Of a DNA stretch of 64,000 bases, positions 16,198 to 25,305 are shown in pieces. Position numbers and translations under genes: made by a program. Under the pieces are notes generated by a model, which was given only the letters and a program-made list of their open reading frames with translations, was not told the origin of the DNA and ran no database searches. Position 1 is the first letter of the stretch, and the number at the start of each line of letters is the position of its first letter. Source of the DNA: PALSA-693 sp963702305 (GTDB lineage Bacteria > Actinomycetota > Acidimicrobiia > Acidimicrobiales > Palsa-688); NCBI GenBank assembly GCA_963702305.1, contig CAVPBX010000018.1, positions 186,001 through 250,000 of the forward strand, given 5' to 3'.

Positions 16198-17550
16198 CTA
16201 CGAGTTCTTGATCAGAATCGATTCGACCACATCGGACACGTCTTCGATCCGGTTGATGGCGTTCTCGAGGGCCTGGACGATGTCCTTCCACTTCAGGACC
16301 TCGAGCGCCTCGTACTCCCCGCTGAAGAGGTGACCGATGCTGCGCCGGTAGATCGCATCGCCCTCGTGTTCGAGGGCCTCGATGCGCTCCAGCCGGTGGC
16401 GAGCCCCCTCCCGGTTTTGCAGGCAACCGATGAGGGCGTCCATCTCTCCGGCCATGACCGCGAGTAGATCAGCCAGCTCGCCGACCTCTGGCAGGGCTTG
16501 CTCGACGCGGACCAGGTGGATGAGCGCCGCCGCCGAGAACATGTCGTCCACCACGTCGTCCAGCTCCTCGGTGAGGGCATGGATGTCCTCCCGGTCGTAG
16601 GGCGTCACGAAGCTGGCGTCGAGCCGGCGCAGGAGCTCGACGGTGATCTGATCGCCCCGGCGTTCGAGGCTCCGTATCTCCTGGTAGTGATCCTCCAGGT
16701 CGGCGAGCGAGACGATCATCTTGCGGAGCTCCTCGGCGCAATCCCGACCGTTGGCGGCGGCCTGCTGGAAGAGATCGAAGAAGCCGCCATCGGTCGGAAC
16801 CAATCGGAGGCGCACGATTCGACCCAGCACCGTCCGCAGCCGGGTCGGAGCCTCGTCGTCTGCGCCGCCGACAACCCGGCTGCGGGCCTGGGCGAGTTTC
16901 CGCAGGGGGGACATCCGGCGGGGTGCCATCATGCTGTCGATGCGCCGAGCCAGGTTGACGGCGTGGTCGCCGAGCCGCTCGTAGAAGCGGGCGACCAGCG
17001 CTAGCTCGGCGGCGACCGCCGGATCGGCGCCATCTCCTGCGCCGGAGGTGAGCAGGGCGGCCGAGAGTTCGTCGAGTTCGTCATCGGCGTCGGCCAGTTG
17101 GAACCGGATGTCCCGAGAGTGCTCGGCGTAGGCCCGGCTGGCGAGCTGCCACATGTGCACTCCGACGTCGCACATCGACTGAATGAGGCCCCGGCTGCGC
17201 GGACTGATGCTGCCGCCGAGACCCTGCCGGGTCCGTTGGGCAATGTGCTCGGCCAAATCCGCGCTGCGCTCCAACTCGGGGACCATCTGCAGCATGGCGA
17301 TGAGATCCTCGAGCTCGTCCGGTTCCACCGTGGCTTCCGAGAGGCGCCCCTTGATCAACCCGGTGAGTTCGTTGCAGGCCTCATCGACCTGCCGGTCGTC
17401 GGCAATGACCCTGTCGGCGCGTTCGACGTCCTGATCCAGCAGGGCCGCGGTGGCCCAACCGAGGCTCTCGATGACGGTCGCGAAGAGCACCAGCATGGCC
17501 CGATCGACCCGCTGGCGAAATTCATCACGGTCTGCGCTGGCACGACCCAC
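16198..17550 (-). CDS. PhoU-DUF47 (Pit accessory) fusion protein
   Basis: About 450 residues, all predicted helical. The first half is PhoU-like (DEFRQRVDRAMLVLFATVIE near the start, VPELERSADLAEHIAQRT, ARFYERLGDHAVNLARRI). The second half matches DUF47/Pit accessory proteins (GFFDLFQQAAANGRDCAEEL, EIRSLERRGDQITVELLRRL, TPYDREDIHALTEELDDVVD, IEALEHEGDAIYRRSIGHLF). These domains usually occur as separate proteins next to phosphate transporters. The gene faces pit, so it probably regulates phosphate uptake; that is inferred from context. Start: GTG at 17550 has TACCGT 7 nt upstream; GTG 17559 and ATG 17622 are alternatives. Confidence 0.85.
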   Translation of the reverse strand: MGRASADRDEFRQRVDRAMLVLFATVIESLGWATAALLDQDVERADRVIADDRQVDEACNELTGLIKGRLSEATVEPDELEDLIAMLQMVPELERSADLAEHIAQRTRQGLGGSISPRSRGLIQSMCDVGVHMWQLASRAYAEHSRDIRFQLADADDELDELSAALLTSGAGDGADPAVAAELALVARFYERLGDHAVNLARRIDSMMAPRRMSPLRKLAQARSRVVGGADDEAPTRLRTVLGRIVRLRLVPTDGGFFDLFQQAAANGRDCAEELRKMIVSLADLEDHYQEIRSLERRGDQITVELLRRLDASFVTPYDREDIHALTEELDDVVDDMFSAAALIHLVRVEQALPEVGELADLLAVMAGEMDALIGCLQNREGARHRLERIEALEHEGDAIYRRSIGHLFSGEYEALEVLKWKDIVQALENAINRIEDVSDVVESILIKNS

Positions 17551-17557
17551 GGAAGGC

Positions 17558-17563
17558 ACGGTA
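17558..17563 (-). promoter_or_regulatory. Candidate -10 element (TACCGT) for PhoU-DUF47 gene
   Basis: TACCGT on the minus strand, 7 nt before the GTG at 17550. It supports that start over the two upstream candidates. Confidence 0.38.
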
Positions 17564-17594
17564 CCTGCTCTGATACCCGGCCGGCGCCCAGCGA

Positions 17595-17600
17595 TAGCGT
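17595..17600 (+). promoter_or_regulatory. Candidate -10 element (TAGCGT) for the esterase gene
   Basis: TAGCGT followed by 7 nt and ATG (17608). That ATG opens only nine codons (MHRSHPSES) whose stop overlaps the GTG at 17634 of the esterase, so it is either a mini-ORF or the true start broken by one missing base. Confidence 0.35.
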
Positions 17601-17633
17601 GCGACCGATGCACCGATCCCACCCGAGCGAGTC

Positions 17634-18908
17634 GTGACGCCCCCAGCCCGCACGGCGCGGGCGCTCGCCGGCCTGGCCCTCACCGCCAATGCCGTCCGGC
17701 CGCTGTCCCGGGAGCGAGGCGTCTCGGCCGCGGCCTTCGCGTTCGGATGGCCAGTGTCGGAGCTGCCGCTGCTGACGCTCGGGGCCCAGACGGTGGTCAC
17801 CCGCCACCGGCCTGCGCAGAGGCGGCTGGCGCACCCGGGACGGCCACCGCAGCCTGGCGGTCCAAGCCCTCTCGGCCGCCGGCCTTCTCGCCTTGCAGCG
17901 GGCCGCGCAGCAGTCGCGGTCCGTGCTGGAGGCCGCCTTGGTGGAGGGATTGAGGGCGGACTACCGCCAGGTGGCCGTGGCCGCCGGCTTGGCGCCGGTG
18001 CTCGGACCAGCCATCCATCCCATGACGGTGGCGCCGAACTGGATCAAGAGGCGCCGGTTTCTGGCCAGCTGGGGCATCGGCTACGGCCCGGCCGGCAAAC
18101 GCAACCAGCTCGACGTCTGGCGGCGCCAGGACCTGCCCGCCGGCGGGCGGGCGCCGGTGCTCATCCAGGTGCCCGGTGGGGCGTGGGTCACCGGCGAGAC
18201 CCGGTGGCAGGCCTACCCCTTGATGTCGCGCTTGGTCGACGCCGGCTGGGTGTGCGTGCCGATCAACTACCGGCTCGCCCGCGGGCCACCTGGCCCGATC
18301 ACATCGTCGACGTGAAGCGGGCCATCGCCTGGGTCAAGGCCCACATCGCCGAGTTCGGCGGCGACCCGGACTTTGTCGTGATCAGCGGCGGATCCGCCGG
18401 CGGCCACCTGTCGTCCCTCGCGGCGCTGTCCGCCAACGCCCCGGAGTTCCAGCCCGGTTTCGAGGACCTCGACACCCACGTCCAGGCTGCGGTGCCGTTT
18501 TACGGGATCTACGACATTCGGGACTGGAACGGCCGGGGCGGACCCAAGAACAACATCCGCCACCTCGAGCGCCTGGTGCTCAAGGTGGCCCCCACCGCCG
18601 ACCCTGACCGCTGGCGGCAGGCCTCACCGGTGACATGGGTCGGCCCCGATGCCCCGCCGATGATGATCGTCCACGGCACCAACGACTCGCTGGCCCCGGT
18701 GGAAGGGGCTCGGGTCTTGGCTGCCGCCCTGCGGGGCGCGTCGCGCCAACCGGTCGTGTTCGCCGAGCTGCCCCGGACCCAGCACGCCTTCGACATCTAC
18801 GCCTCGCTTCGGACCCGCTACACGGTGCGGGCCGTCGAGCAGTTCTTGGCCTATGTGCGCGCTGGTGGCCGTCCGGGCGTGGCCGCCGCCCAGCGGGATC
18901 AGACCTGA
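17634..18908 (+). CDS. Alpha/beta-hydrolase fold esterase, interrupted by two frameshifts
   Basis: Carboxylesterase-type protein in three pieces. Residues up to LGAQTVVTRH read in frame from GTG 17634; the reading then moves by one base at about 17796-17812 and continues through NQLDVWRRQD, QVPGGAWVTGE (oxyanion-hole PGGAW) and VPINYRLA; at about 18277-18283 one C is missing and the original frame returns with VKRAIAWVKAHIAEFGGD, ISGGSAGGHL (nucleophile Ser), IVHGTNDSLAPVEG (acid) and TQHAFDIY (His). The three pieces make one complete hydrolase, so error rather than decay is likely, though a real pseudogene is not excluded. Substrate unknown. It ends 35 bp from convergent ilvD. Confidence 0.78.
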   Translation: MTPPARTARALAGLALTANAVRPLSRERGVSAAAFAFGWPVSELPLLTLGAQTVVTRHRPAQRRLAHPGRPPQPGGPSPLGRRPSRLAAGRAAVAVRAGGRLGGGIEGGLPPGGRGRRLGAGARTSHPSHDGGAELDQEAPVSGQLGHRLRPGRQTQPARRLAAPGPARRRAGAGAHPGARWGVGHRRDPVAGLPLDVALGRRRLGVRADQLPARPRATWPDHIVDVKRAIAWVKAHIAEFGGDPDFVVISGGSAGGHLSSLAALSANAPEFQPGFEDLDTHVQAAVPFYGIYDIRDWNGRGGPKNNIRHLERLVLKVAPTADPDRWRQASPVTWVGPDAPPMMIVHGTNDSLAPVEGARVLAAALRGASRQPVVFAELPRTQHAFDIYASLRTRYTVRAVEQFLAYVRAGGRPGVAAAQRDQT

Positions 18909-18943
18909 CCGCGTGGCGCCGGAGGTGAGTGGCCGGCGGCCGG

Positions 18944-20624
18944 TCAGGCCTGGGTGACCGCGCCCCGCTCCGCGCCGCTCACCAGGCGGGCGAACTTGGC
19001 CAGCACCCCGGTCCGGTAGCGGGGTTCCGGCACCTTCCACTCCGCCCGCCGGCGCTCCAGCTCGGCCGGGTCGACGTCGAAATCGATGCGTCGGGAGGGG
19101 ATGTCGACGACGATCCGGTCTCCGTCGGCGACGAACGCGATCGGGCCGCCGTCGACGGCCTCCGGGGCGATGTGCCCGACGCAGAACCCGTGGGTGCCGC
19201 CGCTGAAGCGCCCGTCGGTCATCAGAGCGCAATCCGCCCCCCGCCCGCGCCCTTCATGGCGCCGGTCACGGCCAGCATCTCCCGCATGCCCGGGCCGCCC
19301 TTGGGGCCCTCGTAGCGGATGACGAGCATGGTGCCCGGCTGGATCGAGCCGGCCAGGATGGCCTCCATGGCCTGATCCTCCCCGTCGAACACCCGGGCCA
19401 CGCCCTCGAAGCGGTCCTGGTCGATGCCGGCGACCTTCACCACCGCCCCTTTCGGCGCCAGCGAACCCCGCAGGATGGCGATGCCCCCGTCGGCGTGGAT
19501 CGGCTCGGACATGGGCCGGACCACCTGCCCGTCCGGCTCGCCGGCGCCCACCGCGTCCAGGTTTTCGGCGATCGTCCGCCCGGTCACCGTGAGGCAGTCG
19601 CCGTGCAGCAGCCCGGCTTCGAGCAGGGCCCGCATCACCACCGGCACCCCGCCCACGCGGTCCAGGTCCACCATGTGGTAGCGGCCGTGCGGCTTGGTGT
19701 CGGCGATGTGCGGGACCCGTCGGCCGACCCGGTCGAAGTCGTCGAGGCTGAGCTCGACCTGGGCCTCGTAGGCGATGGCCAACAGGTGGAGGACGGCGTT
19801 GGTGGAGCCGCCCAGCGCCATCGTCACCGCGATGGCGTTCTCGAACGCCTCCTTGGTCATGATCTGGCGGGGCCGGAGGCCCAGCTCCAGCAGCCGGACC
19901 ACGGCCCGCCCGGACGCGGCGGCGAGGTCGTCGCGCCGGCTGTCGATGGCGGGGGGTGACGCCGAGCCGGGCAGGGCCATCCCCAGCGCCTCCGAGACCG
20001 AGGCCATGGTGTTGGCGGTGAACATCCCGGCGCAGCTGCCGACGGTCGGGCAGGCGCTCCGCTCGATGAGGGAGAGCTCCTCGTCGGTGAGCGTGCCCGC
20101 GGCCCGGGCCCCGACCGCCTCGAAGACGCTCACGATGTCGAGGGCCTCGCCGCGGGGTCCCTTGCCGGGCAGGATGCTCCCCCGTAGAGGAACACGGCCG
20201 GCAGGTTGAGGCGGGCCGCCGCCATCAGCATCCCCGGCAACGACTTGTCGCATCCGGCGAACGTCACCATGGCGTCGAAACGCTCGGCGTGCATCACCGT
20301 CTCGACCGAGTCGGCGATGACCTCCCGGCTGACCAACGACGCCCGCATGCCCTCGCCGCCCATGGAGATGCCGTCGGAGACGGCGATGGTGACGAACTCG
20401 ATGGGATAGCCGCCGGCCTCCCGGACCCCCTCCTTGGCCCGTTTGGCCAGGCGATCGAGGGACATGTTGCAGGGGGTGACCTCGTTCCAGGAGGAGGCCA
20501 CGCCGACCTGGGGCTTGTCCCAGTCGTCGTCGGTCATGCCGATGGCCCGGAGCATGGCCCGGGCCGGCGCCTTCTCGAAGCCGTCGGTGACGTCCCGGCT
20601 GCGGGGTTTCATGTCGCTAGGCAT
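18944..20624 (-). CDS. ilvD: Dihydroxy-acid dehydratase IlvD, interrupted by two frameshifts
   Basis: Dehydrates the dihydroxy acids made by IlvC. The N-terminal part has KPRSRDVTDGFEKAPARAML, NEVTPCNM and TFAGCDKSLPGML up to VFLYGG; one base is lost at about 20178 and the next frame continues SILPGKGPRGEALDIVSVFE, CPTVGSCAGMFTANTM, MALGGSTNAVLHLLA and YEGPKGGPGMREML; another base is lost at about 19236-19246 and the last frame begins DCALMTDGRFSGGTHGFCVG and ends GAVTQA. All Fe-S cysteine motifs are present. With both bases restored the length is normal (about 560). Start ATG 20624 has TAGGGT 7 nt upstream; ATG 20612 is possible. Confidence 0.92.
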
Positions 20625-20631
20625 GCCGGAC

Positions 20632-20637
20632 ACCCTA
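20632..20637 (-). promoter_or_regulatory. Candidate -10 element (TAGGGT) for ilvD
   Basis: TAGGGT on the minus strand, 7 nt before ATG 20624; it decides for that start rather than GTG 20633, which overlaps it. Confidence 0.4.
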
Positions 20638-20643
20638 GGGCGA

Positions 20644-21779
20644 TCAGGTGAAAAAGAGCAGCGCCCCGCAGATGAGCGCCACTAGCGGCGCCGGCCCGGC
20701 GTAGGTACCGCTCACCCGCCGGGCGCGCCCCTCGCCCTCAATGTCCTCGACCTCGACGCGCAGCGGCCGGCCGTCGACCGACCCTTCCACCCAGGCCCCG
20801 TGGCCGGTGGCCGCGAAGCCGCGCACCGAGAAGCCGGCGCCGGCGAACACGCCGTGCGACGCGAACGACCCGGTGTCACCGTCGCGATCGACCGCCTCGA
20901 TGTCTGCTGAGATCGCCGCCTCCGCCACCTCGCCCTCCACCGTCGCGTAGTCGAAGGAGACGTCCGGCTCCAGGTGAAACCAGGCCAGGAGCCGCACCGG
21001 GGCATCCCCGAACGTCCCGTGCAGGGCACCCGGGACGTCCGGCTGCCACCGGCCGTTGGCCGCCGAACGCCACGTCGCCGACACGGTGACGCCCGCAAAC
21101 GTGCCCTCGGCGCCGCGCTCGCTATACAAATGCAACTCCAGGTCCACGGGCCCGCCCGCCACCACGCCGGCCAGGCGGTCGTCGCGGTAGACCAGGTCGA
21201 TCTCACCGTCGAGGTGGCGCGTGGGCAGAGGTCGGGCGCGCGGCCGGATCGGGCGCACCCCGCCGATCGCCGCCAGCCCCCCGCGCCGCGATACACCGTC
21301 CCCGCGGGCGCCGACGCCGACGCCGAACCCCCAGCGGTCTGCGACCCCGACAGCAGCTCGAAGACCTGGCGGCGCACCAGGAGCAGGTCCGCGCCGAGAC
21401 TGACGAGCACCTGGACGGCCACCCCTTCCCCCTCGCCCACGATGCCCAGCAGGATGTGCTCGGTCCCGATGTAGGTGTGACCAATCTGCAGCGCCTCGCG
21501 CAACGAGAGTTCCAGGACCTTCTTGGCCCGAGGGGTAAACGGCGGGGACCCCGTGCTGACCGAGTCCGGTGCCTGGCCCACCGTCTCCTCGACTTCGGCG
21601 CGAACGGCGTCGAGGTGGATGTCGAGCGAGGCCAGCGCCCGGGCCGCGATCCCCTCCTGCTCCTGGATGAGCCCCAGCAGAATGTGCTCGGTACCAAGGA
21701 AGTCGTGGTTGAGCAGGCGAGCTTCTTCCGAGGCCAGGACGAGCACCCGTCGGGCCCGGTCGGTGAATCGCTCGAACAT
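20644..21779 (-). CDS. Clp N-terminal (double Clp-repeat) protein with C-terminal domain of unknown function, frameshifted
   Basis: The first 145 residues are the two Clp repeats of ClpC: MFERFTDRARRVLVLASEEA, FLGTEHILLGLIQEQEGIAA, then FTPRAKKVLELSLREALQIG and YIGTEHILLGIVGEGEGVAV. No AAA+ module follows. After a Ser/Ala linker the frame turns into Arg/Cys-rich nonsense; adding one G to the G6 run at 21277-21282 joins it to a coherent domain of about 200 residues (GEIDLVYRDDRLAGVVAGGP, LHLYSERGAEGTFAGVTVSA, AWFHLEPDVSFDYATVEGEV) ending VALICGALLFFT. That domain is not recognised; it looks beta-rich. The Clp-N part may recognise clients or adaptors. Start ATG 21779 is the usual ClpC start; GTG 21797 is possible. 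Confidence 0.75.
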
Positions 21780-21810
21780 GTCATCCCAGATTCCCACACC
21801 GGCCGGTCGT

Positions 21811-21816
21811 TAGCAT
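21811..21816 (+). promoter_or_regulatory. Candidate -10 element (TAGCAT) for the lipoprotein gene
   Basis: TAGCAT with 7 nt to ATG 21824, in the 44-bp divergent gap shared with the Clp-N gene. Predicts a leaderless message. Confidence 0.42.
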
Positions 21817-21823
21817 CGCCCGG

Positions 21824-22360
21824 ATGTCAAGGCGGCGTTGTGAGGTCGGAGCCGGGTTGGTCGCGGTGGTGCTGACCGCCGCCATCGCCCTGGCCGCGTG
21901 CGGGGTGAGCCCCCGCCGCACCCTCGACGCCCACAGCGTGGCGTCCCAGGTCACGACGGAGCTGGTGCAGCAGTATCACCTGTCCGCCTCGCTCATCTCG
22001 GTGCGCTGCCCGAGCGGCATCCCGGTGGTCGACGGCCAGGCCTTCATCTGCAACGCCACCCTCGACGGCGAGTCCCTCTCCATCGACGGCCAGGTCACCA
22101 GCAGCAGCGGGCGCTACACCGTCAAACCGGCCGCCGCGGTGATCGTGGTGGCCCACGCCGAGTCGGTCCTGGAATCCGACATCGCGGCCGCCATCCACGC
22201 CCCCACCACCGTCGCCTGCGCCCACCGGACGGTCCTGGTGGTCGCGGCAGGCGGCTCCTTTGCCTGCACGGCGACCATCCACGGGGCCCACCGGGCGGTC
22301 ACGGTCACGGTCGTCGACCTGCAGGGCAACGTGCGCTACAGCCTGGCCCCGCCCGGATGA
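21824..22360 (+). CDS. Lipoprotein with two DUF4333-like repeats
   Basis: 178 residues. Signal peptide with basic start MSRRRCEVG, hydrophobic core LVAVVLTAAIALA and lipobox LAAC (Cys about 26), so it is exported and lipid-anchored. Two similar modules follow: SVRCPSGIPVVDGQAFICNA with its downstream SGRYTVKPA, and TVACAHRTVLVVAAGGSFAC with NVRYSLAPPG. The CP....V..G..F.C.A pattern is that of DUF4333, common in actinobacterial lipoproteins, often beside cell-envelope genes. Function unknown. The gene converges on gatB with 6 bp between. Confidence 0.82.
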   Translation: MSRRRCEVGAGLVAVVLTAAIALAACGVSPRRTLDAHSVASQVTTELVQQYHLSASLISVRCPSGIPVVDGQAFICNATLDGESLSIDGQVTSSSGRYTVKPAAAVIVVAHAESVLESDIAAAIHAPTTVACAHRTVLVVAAGGSFACTATIHGAHRAVTVTVVDLQGNVRYSLAPPG

Positions 22361-22366
22361 CGGGCC

Positions 22367-23797
22367 CTACCCGCGGCGGGCGCGGAGCAAGGCCGAGGCG
22401 GCTTTGAGGTCGGCGTTGCCGTCGGTCGCCGACTTGATGTGCCCGATCAAGAACCCGGTCAGCTTGTCCTCGCCCGCCCGGTAGCGCTCCCACTCGGCCG
22501 GGTGCTCGCCGATGACCCGGTCCACTACCGCGGCCAGGTCGTCGGCGCCCATGGCCTCGAAGCCCAGGCGGGCCGCCACCGCGTCCGGGTCGCCACCGGC
22601 CGCCAGCAAGTCCTTGAGCACGGTGCGGGCCTGGGCGGTGGTCAACGAGCCCTCGGTTTCCATGGCCACCAGCCGCACGAACGCCGGCACGGTCAGGCGC
22701 CCGATCGATTCGATGTCGGCGGCCACCTCGTTGGCCAGCCGGCGCACGGCCAACGCGGCGTCGCCGCCGGCCCCCGCCACTGCCTCGGCGTAGTGGTCCA
22801 GATCCAGGCGCACCACGGTGACCACCGCGTCGGCGCCGGCATCCAGGCCCCCCGCCGTGGCCACGTCGGCCCGCCGGGCGGCGGGCAGGGCCGGGATGGC
22901 GGCTGCCGCGGCGGCGATCCATGCGCCCGAGGGCTCGACCGGCACCAGGTCGGGCTCCGGGAAGTAGCGATAGTCGAAGGCCTCTTCCTTGGACCGCATG
23001 GAGCCCGTCCGGCCCGACGCTTCGTCCCAGTGCCGCGTCTCCTGGACCACCCGGCCGCCGTCCTCGAGGAGCTTGACCTGTCGGGCCGCCTCGTAGTCGA
23101 TGGCGCGCCCCAGCGATCGCAGGGAGTTGAGGTTCTTGATCTCGCACCGGGTCCCGAAATCCGGCGAGCCGGCGGGCCGGATCGACACGTTGGCATCGAC
23201 CCGCAGCGAACCTTCCTCCATTTTTCCATCTGACGCGCCCGTGGCCACCAGGATGGCCCGGAGCTCCTCGACGTAGGCCCGGGCCTCGTCCGCGCTGCGC
23301 AGATCGGGGGCGCTGACGATCTCGACGAGCGGCACCCCGGCCCGGTTGTAGTCCACCAGGGAGTAGCCCGCGTCGTGGATGCGACCGCCGCCGCCGACGT
23401 GGGTGGTCTTGCCGGTGTCCTCCTCCATGTGGGCCCGCACCACCCCGATGCGCCGGCCGGCTGGCAGCTCCAGCCAGCCGTCGACGTTGATCGGCAGGTC
23501 GTACTGGCTGATCTGGTAGTCCTTGGGCATGTCGGGATAGAAGTAGTTCTTGCGGTGGAAGATGGACCGCTGGACGCGGCACTGCAGGGCGGCGCCGATG
23601 CGCATGGCGTACTCCACCGCCATGCGGTTGAGGACCGGCAGCGAGCCCGGCAGGCCGAGGCACACCGCGCACACGCAGGTGTTGGGCTCCTCCCCGAACT
23701 GGTTGCGGCACCCGCAAAACAGCTTGGTCGTCGTGCGCAGCTCGGAGTGCACCTCGAGCCCGATGACGGTCTCCCACTCGGTCCCCGTCGTCGTCAT
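22367..23797 (-). CDS. gatB: Asp-tRNA(Asn)/Glu-tRNA(Gln) amidotransferase subunit B
   Basis: tRNA-binding kinase subunit of GatCAB, which amidates misacylated Glu-tRNA(Gln) or Asp-tRNA(Asn). 476 residues. Starts MTTTGTEWETVIGLEVHSEL; zinc-site cysteines lie in LFCGCRN and CVCAVCLG; YFYPDMPKDYQISQYD and HMEEDTGKTTH are conserved; the C-terminal Yqey-like tail (VNLVIG-type helices, ending LKAASALLRARRG) is complete. The ATG overlaps the gatA stop by 4 bp (ATGA). Its presence implies that this organism uses the indirect route for at least one of the two tRNAs. Confidence 0.97.
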   Translation of the reverse strand: MTTTGTEWETVIGLEVHSELRTTTKLFCGCRNQFGEEPNTCVCAVCLGLPGSLPVLNRMAVEYAMRIGAALQCRVQRSIFHRKNYFYPDMPKDYQISQYDLPINVDGWLELPAGRRIGVVRAHMEEDTGKTTHVGGGGRIHDAGYSLVDYNRAGVPLVEIVSAPDLRSADEARAYVEELRAILVATGASDGKMEEGSLRVDANVSIRPAGSPDFGTRCEIKNLNSLRSLGRAIDYEAARQVKLLEDGGRVVQETRHWDEASGRTGSMRSKEEAFDYRYFPEPDLVPVEPSGAWIAAAAAAIPALPAARRADVATAGGLDAGADAVVTVVRLDLDHYAEAVAGAGGDAALAVRRLANEVAADIESIGRLTVPAFVRLVAMETEGSLTTAQARTVLKDLLAAGGDPDAVAARLGFEAMGADDLAAVVDRVIGEHPAEWERYRAGEDKLTGFLIGHIKSATDGNADLKAASALLRARRG

Positions 23798-25305
23798 CGG
23801 CCGCCTCCGGCAGGAGGGATTACTGGCGGGGCCAGCCGCGGGGCGGCCGCCTCGATGGCGGCGGCCACCTGGAACATGACCGTTTCACCCAGGGCTGGGG
23901 CCAGGACCTGCACGCCGACCGGCAGGCCGTCGTCGCCGCGGCCGAACGGCACGCTCATGGCGGGGTGGCCGGCCAGGTTGGACGGGATGGTGCAGACGTC
24001 GTTGAGGTACATGGTCAACGGATCGGCCGTCTTGGCTCCCAGGGCGAACGCGGTGCCCGGGGCGGTCGGGGCCAAGAGCACGTCAAACTGCTCGTAGGCG
24101 GCCGCGAAGTCCCGGATGATGAGGGTCCGCACCTGCTGCGCCTTGCCGTAGTAGGCGTCGTAGTAGCCGGCCGAGAGGGCGTAGGTGCCGAGCATGATGC
24201 GCCGCTTGACCTCGGCCCCGAAACCGGCGGAGCGGGTCCGGAGGTACATCTCGGTGATGTCCTCGCCGTCGGCCCGGAATCCGTAACGGACCCCGTCGTA
24301 GCGGGACAGGTTGGACGAGGCTTCGGCCGGGGCAATCAGGTAGTAGGCGCTGAGGCCGTAGACCGCGGCGGGCACACTGACGTCCTCCACCTTGGCGCCC
24401 GCCCCGGCCAGGGCGTCCGCGCACTCACGGGTGCGGGCGACCACGTCGGCGGCGATCCCCTCCGCCCCGGTCAACTCGGTCACCACCCCCACCCGCAGGC
24501 CGTCCACCCCTTCGCCGAGCCGGGCGGCCGCCACGGGTGGGGCGTCGCGCAGCGAGGTGGAGTCGCAGGGATCCGGGCCGGCGATGACGTCCAGCAGCAG
24601 GGCGGCGTCCGCCACGGAGGTGGCGAAGGGGCCGATCTGATCGAGCGAGCTGGCGAAGGCGATCAGGCCGTAGCGCGACACCAGCCCGTAGGTCGGCTTC
24701 ACCCCGACGACGCCGCACAGGGCGGCGGGCTGACGGATGGAGCCGCCCGTGTCCGAGCCGATGCCGATCGCCGCGAAACCGGCCGCCACCGCCGCCGCGC
24801 TCCCGCCCGACGACCCGCCGGGGACGCGGGTCAGGTCGTGGGGGTTGCGAGTCGGACCGAAGGCGGAGTTCTCCGTCGACGAGCCCATGGCGAACTCGTC
24901 GAGGTTGGTCTTGCCGACCGCCACCGCGCCGGCGGCCGCCAGCCGTTGCACCACCGTGGCGTCGTAGGGCGGCACCCAGTGCTCGAGGATCCGCGACGAA
25001 CAGGTGGTGGTGACCCCGCGGGTGCACAGGTTGTCCTTGAGGGCCACCGGCACGCCGGCCAGCGGACCCGGGTCGCGACCCTCCGCCACTTCGGCGTCGA
25101 CGGCGTCGGCCGCGGCGCGGGCCCGCTCGGCCGTCAACAAGTTGAAGGCGTGCACCTGGGGCTCCGCCGCGTCGATCCGGGCCAGGTGCTCCTCCAGGAC
25201 CGCCCGGGCCTGGAGCCGCCCGGCCCGCACCCCGGCGGCGATGTCCCCCGCACTGGGCCCGGGCGCACCGGGCCTGGGCGAACTGGGCCCGGACGCACCG
25301 GTCAC
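23794..25305 (-). CDS. gatA: Asp-tRNA(Asn)/Glu-tRNA(Gln) amidotransferase subunit A
   Basis: Glutaminase subunit that supplies ammonia to GatB. 503 residues of the amidase-signature family: catalytic Lys in PVALKDNLCTRG, the Gly/Ser-rich signature VPGGSSGGSAAAVAAGF with cis-Ser, and nucleophile Ser in GSDTGGSIRQPAALCGVVG. The GTG start at 25305 overlaps the gatC stop by 4 bp (GTGA), and the end overlaps gatB in the same way. The N-terminal PSSPRPGAPGPSAGD extension is short and low-complexity. Confidence 0.97.
   Translation of the reverse strand: MTGASGPSSPRPGAPGPSAGDIAAGVRAGRLQARAVLEEHLARIDAAEPQVHAFNLLTAERARAAADAVDAEVAEGRDPGPLAGVPVALKDNLCTRGVTTTCSSRILEHWVPPYDATVVQRLAAAGAVAVGKTNLDEFAMGSSTENSAFGPTRNPHDLTRVPGGSSGGSAAAVAAGFAAIGIGSDTGGSIRQPAALCGVVGVKPTYGLVSRYGLIAFASSLDQIGPFATSVADAALLLDVIAGPDPCDSTSLRDAPPVAAARLGEGVDGLRVGVVTELTGAEGIAADVVARTRECADALAGAGAKVEDVSVPAAVYGLSAYYLIAPAEASSNLSRYDGVRYGFRADGEDITEMYLRTRSAGFGAEVKRRIMLGTYALSAGYYDAYYGKAQQVRTLIIRDFAAAYEQFDVLLAPTAPGTAFALGAKTADPLTMYLNDVCTIPSNLAGHPAMSVPFGRGDDGLPVGVQVLAPALGETVMFQVAAAIEAAAPRLAPPVIPPAGGGR

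Noticed and set aside
20644..21258. Separate gene starting MRPIRPRARP
   Set aside because: No start signal; the open frame extends upstream and joins the Clp-N gene with one added G, so it is treated as its C-terminal part.
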